Part shown: piece by piece, positions 1 through 8,410 of the stretch
Numbering within the stretch: position 1 is the stretch's first letter
Layout of the letters: every line of letters begins with the position of its first letter
Program-made: the position numbers and the translations under genes
From: Nocardioides sp. Root190
GTDB lineage: Bacteria > Actinomycetota > Actinomycetes > Propionibacteriales > Nocardioidaceae
Reading direction: 5' to 3'
DNA: 64,000 bases
NCBI RefSeq assembly: GCF_001428565.1
Contig: NZ_LMIA01000009.1
Span: 150,519-214,518 of the forward strand
Notes under the pieces: generated by a model
What the model saw: only the letters and a program-made list of their open reading frames with translations
Database searches by the model: none
Told to the model about the DNA's origin: nothing

Positions 1-125
1 CGCACGCGATCGCCCGTCAGCGGTTCAAGCCGGCGATCGCGCTGACCACGTTCCGTCGTACGGCCAAGGAGGAGCAGCAGCTCACGAAGGTCGTGCGCGG
101 GCTGTACGGGCGCGGGAAGAAGTAG
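1..125 (+). CDS. C-terminal tail of an unidentified protein (partial)
   Basis: The window opens inside a coding region. Reading from base 3 gives 40 codons ending in TAG at 123-125. The visible tail is basic and ends LYGRGKK. Nothing in it identifies a family, so no function is assigned. Its last 44 bases overlap the 3' end of the convergent EamA transporter gene. The frame is supported mainly by codon character and by the natural stop. Confidence 0.5.
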   Translation, partial: HAIARQRFKPAIALTTFRRTAKEEQQLTKVVRGLYGRGKK

Positions 126-1032
126 CCGCTCCGGCGAGGACGATCACGGCGAGGCCACCGACGAAGGTGGTCGCCGTGATCACCTCGCCCAGCAGCAGGG
201 CTGCCCACGTCAGGCTCAGCAGCGGCTGGACCAGCTGGACCTGGCTCACCTGGGCCATCGGGCCGATGGCCAGGCCGCGGTACCACGCGAAGAACCCGAG
301 ATACATGCTCGTGGTCGCGAGGTAGGCGAAGCACGCCCAGTCGCGCACCGAGCCGGTCGGCGGCTCCTGCGCGACGCTGGTCGCGGTCAGCACGACCATG
401 ACCGGCAGCGCGGCGACCAGCGCCCAGGAGATGGTCTGCCACGAGCCGATCTCGCGGGTGAGCAGGCCGCCCTCGGCGTACCCGGTCGCGCACAGCACCA
501 CGCCGGCGAACAGCAGCACGTCGGCGCGGTGGAGCTGGGTGAGCCCGCCGCCCTGGACGAGCGCGAACCCGATGGCCGCCGCGGCACCGCAGGACGAGAA
601 CACCCAGAACGCGCGGACGGGCCGCTCCCCGGTGCGCACCACGGCGATGACCGCCGTCGCAGCCGGCAGCAGTGCGATCACCACGGCACCGTGGCTGGCG
701 GGCACCTCGGTCAGGGCGTACGACGTCAGCAGCGGGAAGCCGATCACGACCCCGCCGGCCACGACGAGCAGGCGGGCCCACTGGCGCGGGTCGGGGACGG
801 CCTGGCGGGTCACGGCCAGCACGACCGCGGCGAGGAGCCCGGCGACCACGGCGCGACCGGCGCCGATGAAGAGCGGGGACAGGCCCTCGAGGGCGATCCG
901 GGTGAGCGGGAGCGTGAAGGAGAAGGCGGTGACGCCGACGAGTCCCCAGCCGAGTCCGGCCCGGGTGACACCCGCCGGGACGGGGGATAGCGGGTTGCGC
1001 TCCGGCGCGATAGCGCTACTCTGTGCTGACAT
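82..1032 (-). CDS. EamA/DMT-superfamily transporter
   Basis: A 316-residue protein that is almost wholly hydrophobic, with about ten membrane segments arranged as two EamA repeats (roughly residues 25-150 and 165-300). This is the normal size and layout of drug/metabolite-superfamily exporters, which move small metabolites out across the inner membrane; the substrate cannot be read from sequence. The start is the ATG at 1032 (MSAQSS...). A longer open frame to 1287 is rejected because it runs across the divergent regulator. A TATCGT box on the minus strand (1043-1038) lies 5 nt before the ATG, suggesting leaderless transcription. MocR regulators often control an adjacent divergent transporter, so that gene is the likely regulator. 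Confidence 0.85.
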   Translation of the reverse strand: MSAQSSAIAPERNPLSPVPAGVTRAGLGWGLVGVTAFSFTLPLTRIALEGLSPLFIGAGRAVVAGLLAAVVLAVTRQAVPDPRQWARLLVVAGGVVIGFPLLTSYALTEVPASHGAVVIALLPAATAVIAVVRTGERPVRAFWVFSSCGAAAAIGFALVQGGGLTQLHRADVLLFAGVVLCATGYAEGGLLTREIGSWQTISWALVAALPVMVVLTATSVAQEPPTGSVRDWACFAYLATTSMYLGFFAWYRGLAIGPMAQVSQVQLVQPLLSLTWAALLLGEVITATTFVGGLAVIVLAGAATSSRARTARARPS

Positions 1033-1043
1033 GAATGACGATA
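1017..1043. promoter_or_regulatory. Interlocked divergent promoters with overlapping start codons
   Basis: The two divergent genes have start codons that share the palindrome CATG (1030-1033). The plus-strand -10-like box TACTCT (1017-1022) sits inside the transporter's first codons. The minus-strand box TATCGT (1043-1038) sits inside the regulator's first codons. Neither gene has a well-placed Shine-Dalgarno. The regulator could therefore repress both genes from a single site. This is inferred from sequence only. Confidence 0.5.
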
Positions 1044-2458
1044 GCACCTCCCGGATCGTCGCGGGCCTTCGTGCCTGGATCCGCAACGCCCCCGCCGGTG
1101 CCCAGCTGCCGCCGAGCCGCGCCCTCGTCAGCGAGTACGCCGCCAGCCCGCTCACCGTGCAGAAGGCGCTGCGCCGCCTCGCGACCGAAGGCCTGGTTGA
1201 GGCCCGTCCCGGCGTCGGCACCTTCGTGCGGACCGTGCGCCCCAGCCGTGGTGCCGACTTCGGCTGGCAGACCGCGGCCCTGCGCACCCCGCGCTCGGTG
1301 ATCCCGCAGCTGGCCGGCCCGATGAAGACCGCCCCGCCCGGGGTGATCGAGCTGCACGCGGGCTATCCCGGCCCGGACCTGCTGCCCGAGCGGCTGGTGC
1401 GGACCGCGCTCGGCCGGGCGGCGCGCGGTGCCGCGGCGACCTCACGACCCCCGTCGGCCGGACTCCCCGAGCTGCGGGCCTGGTTCGCCGCCGAGCTCGC
1501 CTCGATCACCCCGGCCGACCGCACCGCGGTCGTGCCCAACGACGTGATCGTCGCGCCGGGCAGCCAGAGCGCGCTCTCGTCGATCTTCCGGGCACTGGTC
1601 GCCGCCGGCCAGCCGCTCCTCGTGGAGTCGCCGACCTACTGGGGTGCGATCCAGGCGGCCCACCAGGCCGGGGTGGCGATGGTGCCCGTCCCGAGTGGAG
1701 CCGGCGGCCCGGACCCCGCCGAGGTCGACCGCACCTTCCGCGAGACCGGGGCGCGGGCGTTCTACGCCCAACCCAACTTCGCCAACCCGACCGGAGCACA
1801 GTGGGACGGCGAGCGCGCCGAGGCGATCCTCGACGTCGTGCGCTCCCACGGCGCGTTCCTCGTCGAGGACGACTGGGCCCACGACTTCGGCATCGACGCG
1901 GTGTCGCGACCCGTCGCGGCCCACGACGACGCCGGCCACGTCGTCCACCTCCGTTCTCTCACCAAGAGCGTCTCGCCGACGATCCGCGTCGCGGCGGTGA
2001 TCGCCCGAGGCCCTGCGCGGGAGCGGATCCTGGCGGACCGGGCGGCGGAGTCGATGTACGTCAGCGGTCTCCTGCAGCAGGCCGCGCTCGAGATCGTCTC
2101 CGACCCCGGCTGGACCAGCCACCTGAAGCGCCTGCGCACCCAGCTGCGGGAGCGGCGCGACCTCCTCGTCGACAGCCTGCGCTCCTACGCGCCGATGCTG
2201 GAGGTCGAGCTCGTGCCGACCGGGGGAGTGCACCTGTGGGCCCGGCTGCCCGAGGGTGCCGACGTCGACCGTGTGGTGCGCGACTGTGCCGCCCGCAACG
2301 TGTGGGTGTCCGGTGGTGACGAGTGGTTCCCGGCGGAGCCGTCGGGGCCCTTCCTGCGCCTGACCTTCACCGGCCCGGAGCCCGCGGCCTATCCCGAAGC
2401 AGCGAGGGTGATCGGCGAAGTGCTCGCCGACCACCCCCGCAGTGCTGCCCGCCTCTAG
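1031..2458 (+). CDS. MocR/PdxR-type regulator (GntR wHTH + aminotransferase fold)
   Basis: A 475-residue two-domain regulator. Residues 1-70 form a GntR-type winged helix (LPPSRALVSEYAASPLTVQK, then GVGTFV). Residues about 100-470 form a class-I aminotransferase fold. The pyridoxal-phosphate lysine is most likely K312 in SLTKSVSPTIR, with the cofactor-contacting NP of FANPTG near 252 and the acidic VEDDW near 280. MocR proteins bind PLP or its amino-acid aldimine as a signal and usually do not act as enzymes. The start at 1031 gives a full-length wHTH; the much longer open frame upstream is antisense to the transporter. The likely target is the divergent EamA gene and itself. Confidence 0.9.
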   Translation: MNDDSTSRIVAGLRAWIRNAPAGAQLPPSRALVSEYAASPLTVQKALRRLATEGLVEARPGVGTFVRTVRPSRGADFGWQTAALRTPRSVIPQLAGPMKTAPPGVIELHAGYPGPDLLPERLVRTALGRAARGAAATSRPPSAGLPELRAWFAAELASITPADRTAVVPNDVIVAPGSQSALSSIFRALVAAGQPLLVESPTYWGAIQAAHQAGVAMVPVPSGAGGPDPAEVDRTFRETGARAFYAQPNFANPTGAQWDGERAEAILDVVRSHGAFLVEDDWAHDFGIDAVSRPVAAHDDAGHVVHLRSLTKSVSPTIRVAAVIARGPARERILADRAAESMYVSGLLQQAALEIVSDPGWTSHLKRLRTQLRERRDLLVDSLRSYAPMLEVELVPTGGVHLWARLPEGADVDRVVRDCAARNVWVSGGDEWFPAEPSGPFLRLTFTGPEPAAYPEAARVIGEVLADHPRSAARL

Positions 2459-2487
2459 GGAGACGCGCCCCAGGGGGAAGCGCCCTA
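2455..2487. terminator. Weak imperfect hairpin between convergent genes
   Basis: The 26 bp between the regulator stop and the amidase stop contain nested short complementary arms: TAGGG with CCCTA, CGC with GCG, and CCCC with GGGG. No T-run follows. It could serve as a bidirectional terminator, but the pairing is broken and weak. Confidence 0.3.
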
Positions 2488-5400
2488 CCGGCGCCGGACC
2501 TTGAGCGTCACCGGGCTGCTCATGGCGGCGCGGTACTCGTCACCGGCGACCACGTAGGCGCGGATCCGGTGGGTGCCCCGGGTGAGGCGGGGCAGGGTGA
2601 TCGTCGCCCTGCCGGTGGAGGCCAGCTTGACGGTGCGCACGACCTTCGTGCCGTCGTACACAAGGACGGTGCCGCCGGACGGCTTCACGCCGAGGACACT
2701 CACCGAGAGGACCGCCCGCTGACGCACCTTGATCGTCGACTTCGACAGGGCGACCTTGACGGTCGGTGCCGCCTTGGCGACCTTCAGCGTCGCCGTGGCG
2801 CTGCTGCGGGCGACCTTGGTGACGCCGGCGTAGGTCGCCGTCACCAGGTGGGTGCCCACGGGGATCGTCGAGGGCAGGGTCAGCGTGACCTTGCCGGCCG
2901 ACAGGGTGCCGCTGACGGTCCTGCCTGCGACCTCCACGCTGACCGCGCCCCTGGCGGCGGGGTCGGAGGCGACGGTGACGGTGGCCCGGGTGGAGCGGCC
3001 GTACGTCGTGGCGGTGGCGGCCAGCTGGAGGGAGGTCACCGAGGTGGCCGGTCCGCTCCATGCCAGGGCAGGTGCGAAGTCGGTCGAGGTGACCGCATCT
3101 GCCTGCTGCTCGATCGCGTAGCCCATGCCGAGGACCTCGGCGTCGTCCCAGGCCCGGCCGACCAGCTGGATGTTGTTGGACTGACCCTCGTCGTTCTTGC
3201 CGATCGGCAGGATCGCGGTGGGCAGGCCGGCCGTCTGCGTGATCACACCGGAGGCGCGGTCGGAGCTGAAGACCGCCGACGTCGCGTCGTTGTTGCCGAC
3301 GCTGGTCAGGAACCCCGGGTAGATCACGGCGTCCACCGGGTCGGCACCGAAGGCGGTGTCCATCCAGGCGGCAGCAGTGGTCTTGTAGGCGTCCCGTCGG
3401 GCGAGCAGGTTCTCTGCGCTGATGTCGTCCATCGGCTGCGAGGTGTAGTTGCCGGAGACGTTGTAGGGCAGGTTCTTGGGGCTCTCCATGAGCTCCTCGG
3501 TCGTGTAGGGGAACACGCCCGGACGCTGCTCGGCGATGTAGCGCTCCCAGCCCTCGGCGCCGGCGCTGCCGGTCGTCGGGAAGCTGCCGGAGGGCGCGGC
3601 AGGAGCGGTCTGTGCGGTGGCCAGGGCGACGAGCGTGCCGCCGGCGGCCTCGATCGCCGCACGGGCGTCGTCGAGTGCGACCTGTCCGGCGTTGTCGTCG
3701 ACGATCGCCGTCGAGGCGAAGGCGGTCGGGACGTAGCCGATCACCTTGCCCTGGAGGGCGTTCGCCTTGAGGGCGCTCTTCCACTCGGTCGGCCGCAGGC
3801 TGTTGTCGACCCGTGAGGTCAGCAGGTCGTCGGGGTTGTTGCCCGTGGTCTGCGTGGCCGTCGCGTCGAGGAGCGAGGCGATGTCGGTGATCGACTTGGC
3901 CATCGGGCCGGCGTAGTCGGTCGCCCAGGTCAGCGGCATGACGCCGTTGGTGCTGGTGAGGCCGTCGGTGCCGCGGAAGGTCGACAGGCTGGCGCCGGTC
4001 GAGGGGGCGTAGAGGGAGACGCCGGTCTGGGTGCCCATGGCGGCGGCGGCGAGCTCGGCCCGGACCGCCGTGGCGGAGCCACCGCTGGAGCCGAAGGAGG
4101 ACTTCGAGGGGTAGAGCGCGTTCCACGTCTGCATGAAGCCGCTCTCGCTCCACGAACCGGAGTTCGCGAACTCGGAGAGGTTCGTCTTGCCGATGATCAC
4201 GGCGCCGGCCTCGCGGAGCTTCGCGACCTGCCAGGCGTCGGCGCCCGGCTCCCAGTCCTTCAGCGCCAGGGTGCCGCCGGAGGTCGGCATGTCCTTGGTG
4301 TCGTAGAGGTCCTTGAGGGCGATCGGTACGCCGAGGAGATCGCCGCTCTCGCCGGCGGCCCGCGCCTCGTCGGCAGCCATCGCCTGCGCCACCGCGTTCT
4401 TCGCGACGGTGATGAAGGAGTTGAACCCGAGCGGGCCGGAGTCGTAGGCATCGATCCGGTCGAGGTAGGCCTTGGTGATCTCGACGGAGGTGACCTCGCC
4501 GGAGACCATGTCGGCCTGGAGGTCGGCGATCGTCTTGCCGGTCACGTCGTAGGCGACGGCCGTACGGTGCTCGACCTCGACGTCCGCGCCCGGGAGCTGG
4601 AGCGGCTCGGCTCCGACGCAGGCAGCGGCGAAGGCCGAGATGTCCCAGTTCTGCAGGGTGCAGATCTCGTCGACGGTGAGGTTGGTCAGGTCCGGCGTGG
4701 CCGCGAGCGCGGCGGTGTCGGTCGCGATCTGGCTGGTGTCGGCGAGGGCGCCCACGACGACGTACTGCATCAGCGACTGGGTCTGCCCGGGCTCGATGGT
4801 GAGCTCACGGACGAAGCCGAGGTCGTTGGCGCGGCTGCCGGTCGGCACGTACTCGGTGGTGAAGGGGTCGGACTGCTGGTCGCCGAGCCCGTCGACCCCG
4901 GTGCCGACGACGACGCCGGTCGGGCGGGTGTTGCCGGGCGTCGTGGCCGTGATCCAGGTGTCCGTGCTGTCGACGACCGTGTCGCTGCTGCTGGACGCGG
5001 AGACCGTGGCCTTGTTGGGCGAGGTCGTCGCGGTCAGGCCGGAGCCCAGGGAGCCGCCGAAGGAGACCTCGATGGTGACCGGTTCGGTGGACGCGTTGGT
5101 GAAGGTGTCGAAGAAGCTGGTCGTGCTGGTGCCGGTGGCGACCTGGACCTTGCGGGTCATCAGGACGTCACCGAGCCGGACTGACTTCGTCGAGCGGTAC
5201 GACCCCGGCGCGGCGGCGGTGAGGCCGTAGCCGCGCATCATCTGGTCGTTCATCCGCGGCGCCCCACCGGCGGGGGCGTCGACGTGCACGAACACGTTGC
5301 CGAAGCCCTCCATCCGGGAGCCGCTCACGTTGCGGATCGAGCCGGTGTCCAGGCCGGGCCTGCGGGCATCGTTGATGGAGACCGTGGCGCCGTTGGCCGT

Positions 5401-5520
5401 GGTGACGCTGGAGAGTGCGGAAGCCGGTGCGGTGACGGCCAGGGCCCCGACGCCCAGGACGGCCGCGACCGGGAGGGCGACGACGCGGATGGCGCGGTGC
5501 CCGTTGGTGCGAGAAAGCAT
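2485..5520 (-). CDS. Secreted amidase-signature enzyme with large N-domain and Ig-like tail
   Basis: A 1011-residue exported protein. Residues 1-36 are a signal peptide (cleavage near ASA-L). Residues about 40-310 are a region I do not recognise. Residues about 328-800 are an amidase-signature domain related to GatA and other amidases, and about 815-1011 contain Ig-like beta domains with a basic end (KVRRR). The catalytic set can be placed as K403 in ALKD, S478 in GSSGGS and S502 in TGVSLYAP. Their spacing of 75 and 24 residues matches the Lys-cisSer-Ser triad of the family. The usual TDTGGS is TQTGVS here, so substrate choice may differ. Start ATG 5520 follows GAAAGGC. An extracellular amide hydrolase is likely; the substrate is unknown. 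Confidence 0.85.
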   Translation of the reverse strand: MLSRTNGHRAIRVVALPVAAVLGVGALAVTAPASALSSVTTANGATVSINDARRPGLDTGSIRNVSGSRMEGFGNVFVHVDAPAGGAPRMNDQMMRGYGLTAAAPGSYRSTKSVRLGDVLMTRKVQVATGTSTTSFFDTFTNASTEPVTIEVSFGGSLGSGLTATTSPNKATVSASSSSDTVVDSTDTWITATTPGNTRPTGVVVGTGVDGLGDQQSDPFTTEYVPTGSRANDLGFVRELTIEPGQTQSLMQYVVVGALADTSQIATDTAALAATPDLTNLTVDEICTLQNWDISAFAAACVGAEPLQLPGADVEVEHRTAVAYDVTGKTIADLQADMVSGEVTSVEITKAYLDRIDAYDSGPLGFNSFITVAKNAVAQAMAADEARAAGESGDLLGVPIALKDLYDTKDMPTSGGTLALKDWEPGADAWQVAKLREAGAVIIGKTNLSEFANSGSWSESGFMQTWNALYPSKSSFGSSGGSATAVRAELAAAAMGTQTGVSLYAPSTGASLSTFRGTDGLTSTNGVMPLTWATDYAGPMAKSITDIASLLDATATQTTGNNPDDLLTSRVDNSLRPTEWKSALKANALQGKVIGYVPTAFASTAIVDDNAGQVALDDARAAIEAAGGTLVALATAQTAPAAPSGSFPTTGSAGAEGWERYIAEQRPGVFPYTTEELMESPKNLPYNVSGNYTSQPMDDISAENLLARRDAYKTTAAAWMDTAFGADPVDAVIYPGFLTSVGNNDATSAVFSSDRASGVITQTAGLPTAILPIGKNDEGQSNNIQLVGRAWDDAEVLGMGYAIEQQADAVTSTDFAPALAWSGPATSVTSLQLAATATTYGRSTRATVTVASDPAARGAVSVEVAGRTVSGTLSAGKVTLTLPSTIPVGTHLVTATYAGVTKVARSSATATLKVAKAAPTVKVALSKSTIKVRQRAVLSVSVLGVKPSGGTVLVYDGTKVVRTVKLASTGRATITLPRLTRGTHRIRAYVVAGDEYRAAMSSPVTLKVRRR

Positions 5521-5632
5521 GCGAGGACAGTGCCTTTCATGGGGGATGTGCGAGTCCCCATTTCTAGGCAGTCGGCATGTCCGGAGGTCGCGCCGGACGT
5601 TTCGCCGTTGTAACGATTCAATGGCCTCGGGC

Positions 5633-6358
5633 TCAGGAGGCAGGACCTTGGTCCCGAGTGGCGTTGAGGACCGCGATCTTCTGCCAGATCTTGCGCTCGA
5701 GCGAGACGGTCAGCGTCTCGACGGTGCTGACCGTCTCCAGGACGACGGCGTCGCTGGACTCCTCGGCGCAGAGCGCGGCGGCCTTGCCGATCAGGCTCAA
5801 CAGCTCGGAGCAGTAGTCGAGGTAGTACTCGAGCTCGGTGGGGGAGAGGTCCATCGCGACGCTCTGCGGCGTCGGGGCGAAGGACGCGCGCAGCCGCTCG
5901 GGGTCCTTGGTGAGCTGGTGCATGTCGACGATGTGCGCCATCGAGCGCAGCCGGTGCAGGAGCTCGAGCAGCCCGTTGCGCTGCAACCGTTCGGGCACCG
6001 ACCAGAGGAACCAGATCGCCAACACGGCGAAGATGAGGTCGTTGACCGCGCTCTCGACGAGCGGCACCCACTCGAGCTCGTCGGGGGCGTCCATGGCGGC
6101 CGCCCGCAGGGCGAGGACGACCAGGGTCGTCGTGGCGGCCAGGACCACCACGATCCCGATCCGCGATGCGGTCCGCAGCCACGACCGCCGGCCGCGGACG
6201 CTCGCGGTCGAGGAGGCGACGGTCTCCACCAGGCTGGCGAGCTCGCCCACGACGCGGTGCAACCCGCGGCCCGGGAAGCGGGCCTCGATGCGTTGCTCCA
6301 GGCGCCGCACCGTCGCGAGGACCGGAGCAGCCTGGACCTTCTCGAACGTGGACGCCAC
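5633..6358 (-). CDS. Two-pass membrane protein of unknown function
   Basis: A 241-residue protein not matched to a named family. It has a charged N-terminus, two hydrophobic segments (about 66-86 and 107-125) joined by an acidic stretch, and a long C-terminal region of about 115 residues rich in helix formers, probably cytoplasmic. The GTG start at 6358 has no Shine-Dalgarno. On its strand a TAGGCT box (6371-6366) lies 7 nt upstream, which suggests a leaderless message. It is divergent from rlmC, only 23 bp away. No function is inferred. Confidence 0.75.
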   Translation of the reverse strand: MASTFEKVQAAPVLATVRRLEQRIEARFPGRGLHRVVGELASLVETVASSTASVRGRRSWLRTASRIGIVVVLAATTTLVVLALRAAAMDAPDELEWVPLVESAVNDLIFAVLAIWFLWSVPERLQRNGLLELLHRLRSMAHIVDMHQLTKDPERLRASFAPTPQSVAMDLSPTELEYYLDYCSELLSLIGKAAALCAEESSDAVVLETVSTVETLTVSLERKIWQKIAVLNATRDQGPAS

Positions 6359-6365
6359 GGGCGGC

Positions 6366-6375
6366 AGCCTACGAT
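6366..6375. promoter_or_regulatory. Overlapping divergent -10 boxes sharing one TA step
   Basis: Within ten bases the plus strand reads TACGAT (6370-6375), 6 nt before the rlmC ATG, and the minus strand reads TAGGCT (6371-6366), 7 nt before the GTG of the membrane protein. Both fit the TANNNT -10 consensus of actinobacterial housekeeping sigma factors and share bases 6370-6371. Polymerase bound one way should exclude the other. Confidence 0.5.
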
Positions 6376-6381
6376 GACGCC

Positions 6382-7557
6382 ATGGGTCATGCCGGTCTCG
6401 CAGTGCTCGACTGCGCCCATTTCGACGCGGGTGAGTGCCGCTCGTGCACCTGGCTCGGACGTGGGTACGACGACCAGCTCGCCACGAAGCAGGCCACGAC
6501 CCGGGCGCTGGTCGGCGCCACCGCGATGGTGTGGGAGGAGCCTGTCACCAGCCGCCACGCGGCCTTCCGCAACAAGGCGAAGATGGTGGTCGCCGGATCG
6601 GCGGCGGCCCCGACGCTCGGGATCCTCGATCCACGTGGGCTCGGGGTGGACCTCCGGGACTGCGGTCTGCACATCCCGGTGGTGACCGACGCGCTGCCGG
6701 TGCTCGCCGCGTTCGTGGCCCGTGCCGACCTGACGCCCTACGACGTGGCAGGCGACCTGCCGGTCGGCCAGCGCGGCGAGCTGAAGCACCTGCTGGTGAC
6801 CGGATCACCCGACGGCGAGCTGATGGTGCGCATCGTGGTGCGCTCGAGGTCCACCGAGGCCCGGATCCGCAAGCACCTCCCGTGGCTGCGGGCCGAACTG
6901 CCGCACCTGCGCGTGCTCACGCTCAACGTCCAGCCCGAGCACAGCGCCGTCCTCGAGGGCGAGCAGGAGATCGTGCTCACCGGGCAGGACACGCTCCCGA
7001 TGCGCCTGGGAGCGATCACCCTGCACCTGCGCCCGCGCAGCTTCTTCCAGACCAACACCGAGGTCGCCGCGGCCCTCTACCGGGCCGCCGTCGACTGGAC
7101 GGCCGAGCTCGCGCCCCAGCGGGTGGTCGACCTCTACTGCGGCGTCGGCGGTTTCGCGCTGCACCTGGCTGCGCCGGGCCGCACGGTCACCGGGATCGAG
7201 ATCAGCGCCGACGCGATCGCCAGCGCCGAGCGCTCCCACGACGAGGCCGGGCTGCCCGGCGAGATCGGCTTCGCCGTCGGTGACGCCACCGCGCCCGGCC
7301 ACGCCGAGCTGCTGTCGGAGGCCGACCTCGTGGTCGTGAACCCCCCGCGCCGCGGCCTCGGTCACGAGCTCGCCCGGCGCCTCGAGGAGAGCGGGGTGCC
7401 CCACCTCCTCTACTCCAGCTGCAACCCGGAGACCCTGGCCCGCGACCTGGCCGACTTCGCGTCGTACACACCGGTCAGGGGACGCCTGCTGGACATGTTC
7501 CCGCAGACCCCGCACGCCGAGGTGCTGGTCCTGCTGGAGCGTCAGCGCAGCGAGTAG
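6382..7557 (+). CDS. rlmC: RlmC-type 23S rRNA (uracil-C5)-methyltransferase
   Basis: A 391-residue RumB/RlmC-like enzyme that methylates a uridine C5 in 23S rRNA using SAM. The N-terminus carries the Fe-S cysteines of the family, C11, C19 and C22 in DCAHFDAGECRSC, with a fourth at C94. The C-terminal half is a Rossmann methyltransferase: VVDLYCGVGGFALHL is the SAM site, VVNPPRRGLG is motif IV and SSCNPETLARDL holds the catalytic cysteine. E. coli RlmC modifies U747; the exact position here is by analogy. Start ATG 6382 places the first cysteine normally and has a TACGAT box 6 nt upstream with no Shine-Dalgarno, so the message is probably leaderless. Its end overlaps the convergent trhA by 16 bp. 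Confidence 0.85.
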   Translation: MGHAGLAVLDCAHFDAGECRSCTWLGRGYDDQLATKQATTRALVGATAMVWEEPVTSRHAAFRNKAKMVVAGSAAAPTLGILDPRGLGVDLRDCGLHIPVVTDALPVLAAFVARADLTPYDVAGDLPVGQRGELKHLLVTGSPDGELMVRIVVRSRSTEARIRKHLPWLRAELPHLRVLTLNVQPEHSAVLEGEQEIVLTGQDTLPMRLGAITLHLRPRSFFQTNTEVAAALYRAAVDWTAELAPQRVVDLYCGVGGFALHLAAPGRTVTGIEISADAIASAERSHDEAGLPGEIGFAVGDATAPGHAELLSEADLVVVNPPRRGLGHELARRLEESGVPHLLYSSCNPETLARDLADFASYTPVRGRLLDMFPQTPHAEVLVLLERQRSE

Positions 7558-8294
7558 GTCGCCAGGGAGACCCCGACGTAGTGGGCCGCGAAGGCAGCGA
7601 TGGTGAAACCGTGGAAGATCTCGTGGAAGCCGAAGACCCGCGGTGAGGGGTTCGGCCACTGGAAGCCGTAGACCAGGCCTCCCAGCGTGTAGAGCGCGCC
7701 GCCGGTGGCGATCAGGACGAAGATCGCGATCCCGATGCCGAGGCCCAGGTCGGTGGCGCCCTGGAAGAAACCGGGGATGAAGAAGATGGCTGCCCACCCG
7801 AGGGCGATGTAGACCGGTGCCGACATCCAGCGCGGCGCACTGGGCCAGAAGACCTTGAAGGCGATGCCGAGCAGGGCGCCGGTCCAGGCCACGGACAGCA
7901 TCACGACCTGGGCGGTGCCTTCCAGCAGGATCACCGCGAACGGCGTGTAGGACCCCGCGATGAACAAGAAGATGTTGGAGTGGTCGAGCCGGTTCAGGAT
8001 CGTCCACACCTTCGGCGACCAGGTCCCGCGGTGGTAGAGCGCCGAGGTCGCGAAGAGCAGGAGCGCGGACGCGACGTACAGCGAGGAACTCACCCGCGTC
8101 GCTGGCGTGGGTGACAGGCAGATCAGGACGATGCCCGCGGCCAGGACGAGGGGCGTCGAGACGAGGTGGGACCAGCCGCGCAGCTTGGGCTTGAGCTCGG
8201 CGACCGTCTCGACCACCTTCTCGGTGATCTGCTCGCCGAGAGTGTCCAGGCGTCCGCGCACCTTGTCGGGTGCTGGTTCGACGGCCTGGTCCAT
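7542..8294 (-). CDS. trhA: Hemolysin III / TrhA family (PAQR-like) membrane protein
   Basis: A 250-residue membrane protein. After about 55 polar residues come seven hydrophobic segments carrying the family marks ALYHRGTW, NRLDHSNIFLFIAGSYTPF and, near the C-terminus, GFHEIFHGFTIAAFAAHYVG. The His/Asp/Ser set in these motifs matches the metal site of PAQR-superfamily proteins. Bacterial members are called hemolysin III or TrhA and are linked to membrane lipid homeostasis; direct haemolysis is doubtful. The start at ATG 8294 is chosen because a TACTGT box lies 7 nt upstream and the terminator of the previous gene lies beyond it. The longer frame to 8729 is a shadow of the AIM24 gene. Confidence 0.85.
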   Translation of the reverse strand: MDQAVEPAPDKVRGRLDTLGEQITEKVVETVAELKPKLRGWSHLVSTPLVLAAGIVLICLSPTPATRVSSSLYVASALLLFATSALYHRGTWSPKVWTILNRLDHSNIFLFIAGSYTPFAVILLEGTAQVVMLSVAWTGALLGIAFKVFWPSAPRWMSAPVYIALGWAAIFFIPGFFQGATDLGLGIGIAIFVLIATGGALYTLGGLVYGFQWPNPSPRVFGFHEIFHGFTIAAFAAHYVGVSLATYSLR

Positions 8295-8312
8295 GGGGCT
8301 GACAGTACCCGC

Positions 8313-8330
8313 CCGTTGCACACGCAACGG
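8313..8330. promoter_or_regulatory. Palindrome upstream of trhA -10 box
   Basis: CCGTTGC and GCAACGG form a perfect 7-bp inverted repeat around a 4-nt centre. It lies just upstream of the TACTGT -10 candidate (8307-8302), about where the -35 region or an operator would be. It is adjacent to, and overlaps slightly with, the terminator of AIM24. No regulator is identified. Confidence 0.35.
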
Positions 8331-8370
8331 CGGCCGGACGAACGTGATCTCACGCTCGTCCGGCCGCCGT
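8327..8370 (-). terminator. Strong hairpin terminator downstream of AIM24 gene
   Basis: The arms 8327-8347 and 8350-8370 pair over about 20 bp with a single mismatch and a very small loop. It lies 41 bp beyond the AIM24 stop codon and before trhA, both on the minus strand. No U-tract follows, which is common for terminator hairpins in high-GC actinobacteria. Confidence 0.65.
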
Positions 8371-8410
8371 CGAGTGACCGATCGGAGGTTGACCGGTCGC
8401 GGGGCCCTGC

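Noticed and set aside
398..1030. Extension of the MocR frame by over 200 codons upstream
   Set aside because: It is antisense to the transporter and low-complexity Ser/Thr/Pro-rich; the wHTH is complete from 1031.
5521..5632. Riboswitch before the secreted amidase
   Set aside because: Short hairpins (GTCCGG/CCGGAC, TGGGGA/TCCCCA) are present but no known riboswitch core is recognised.
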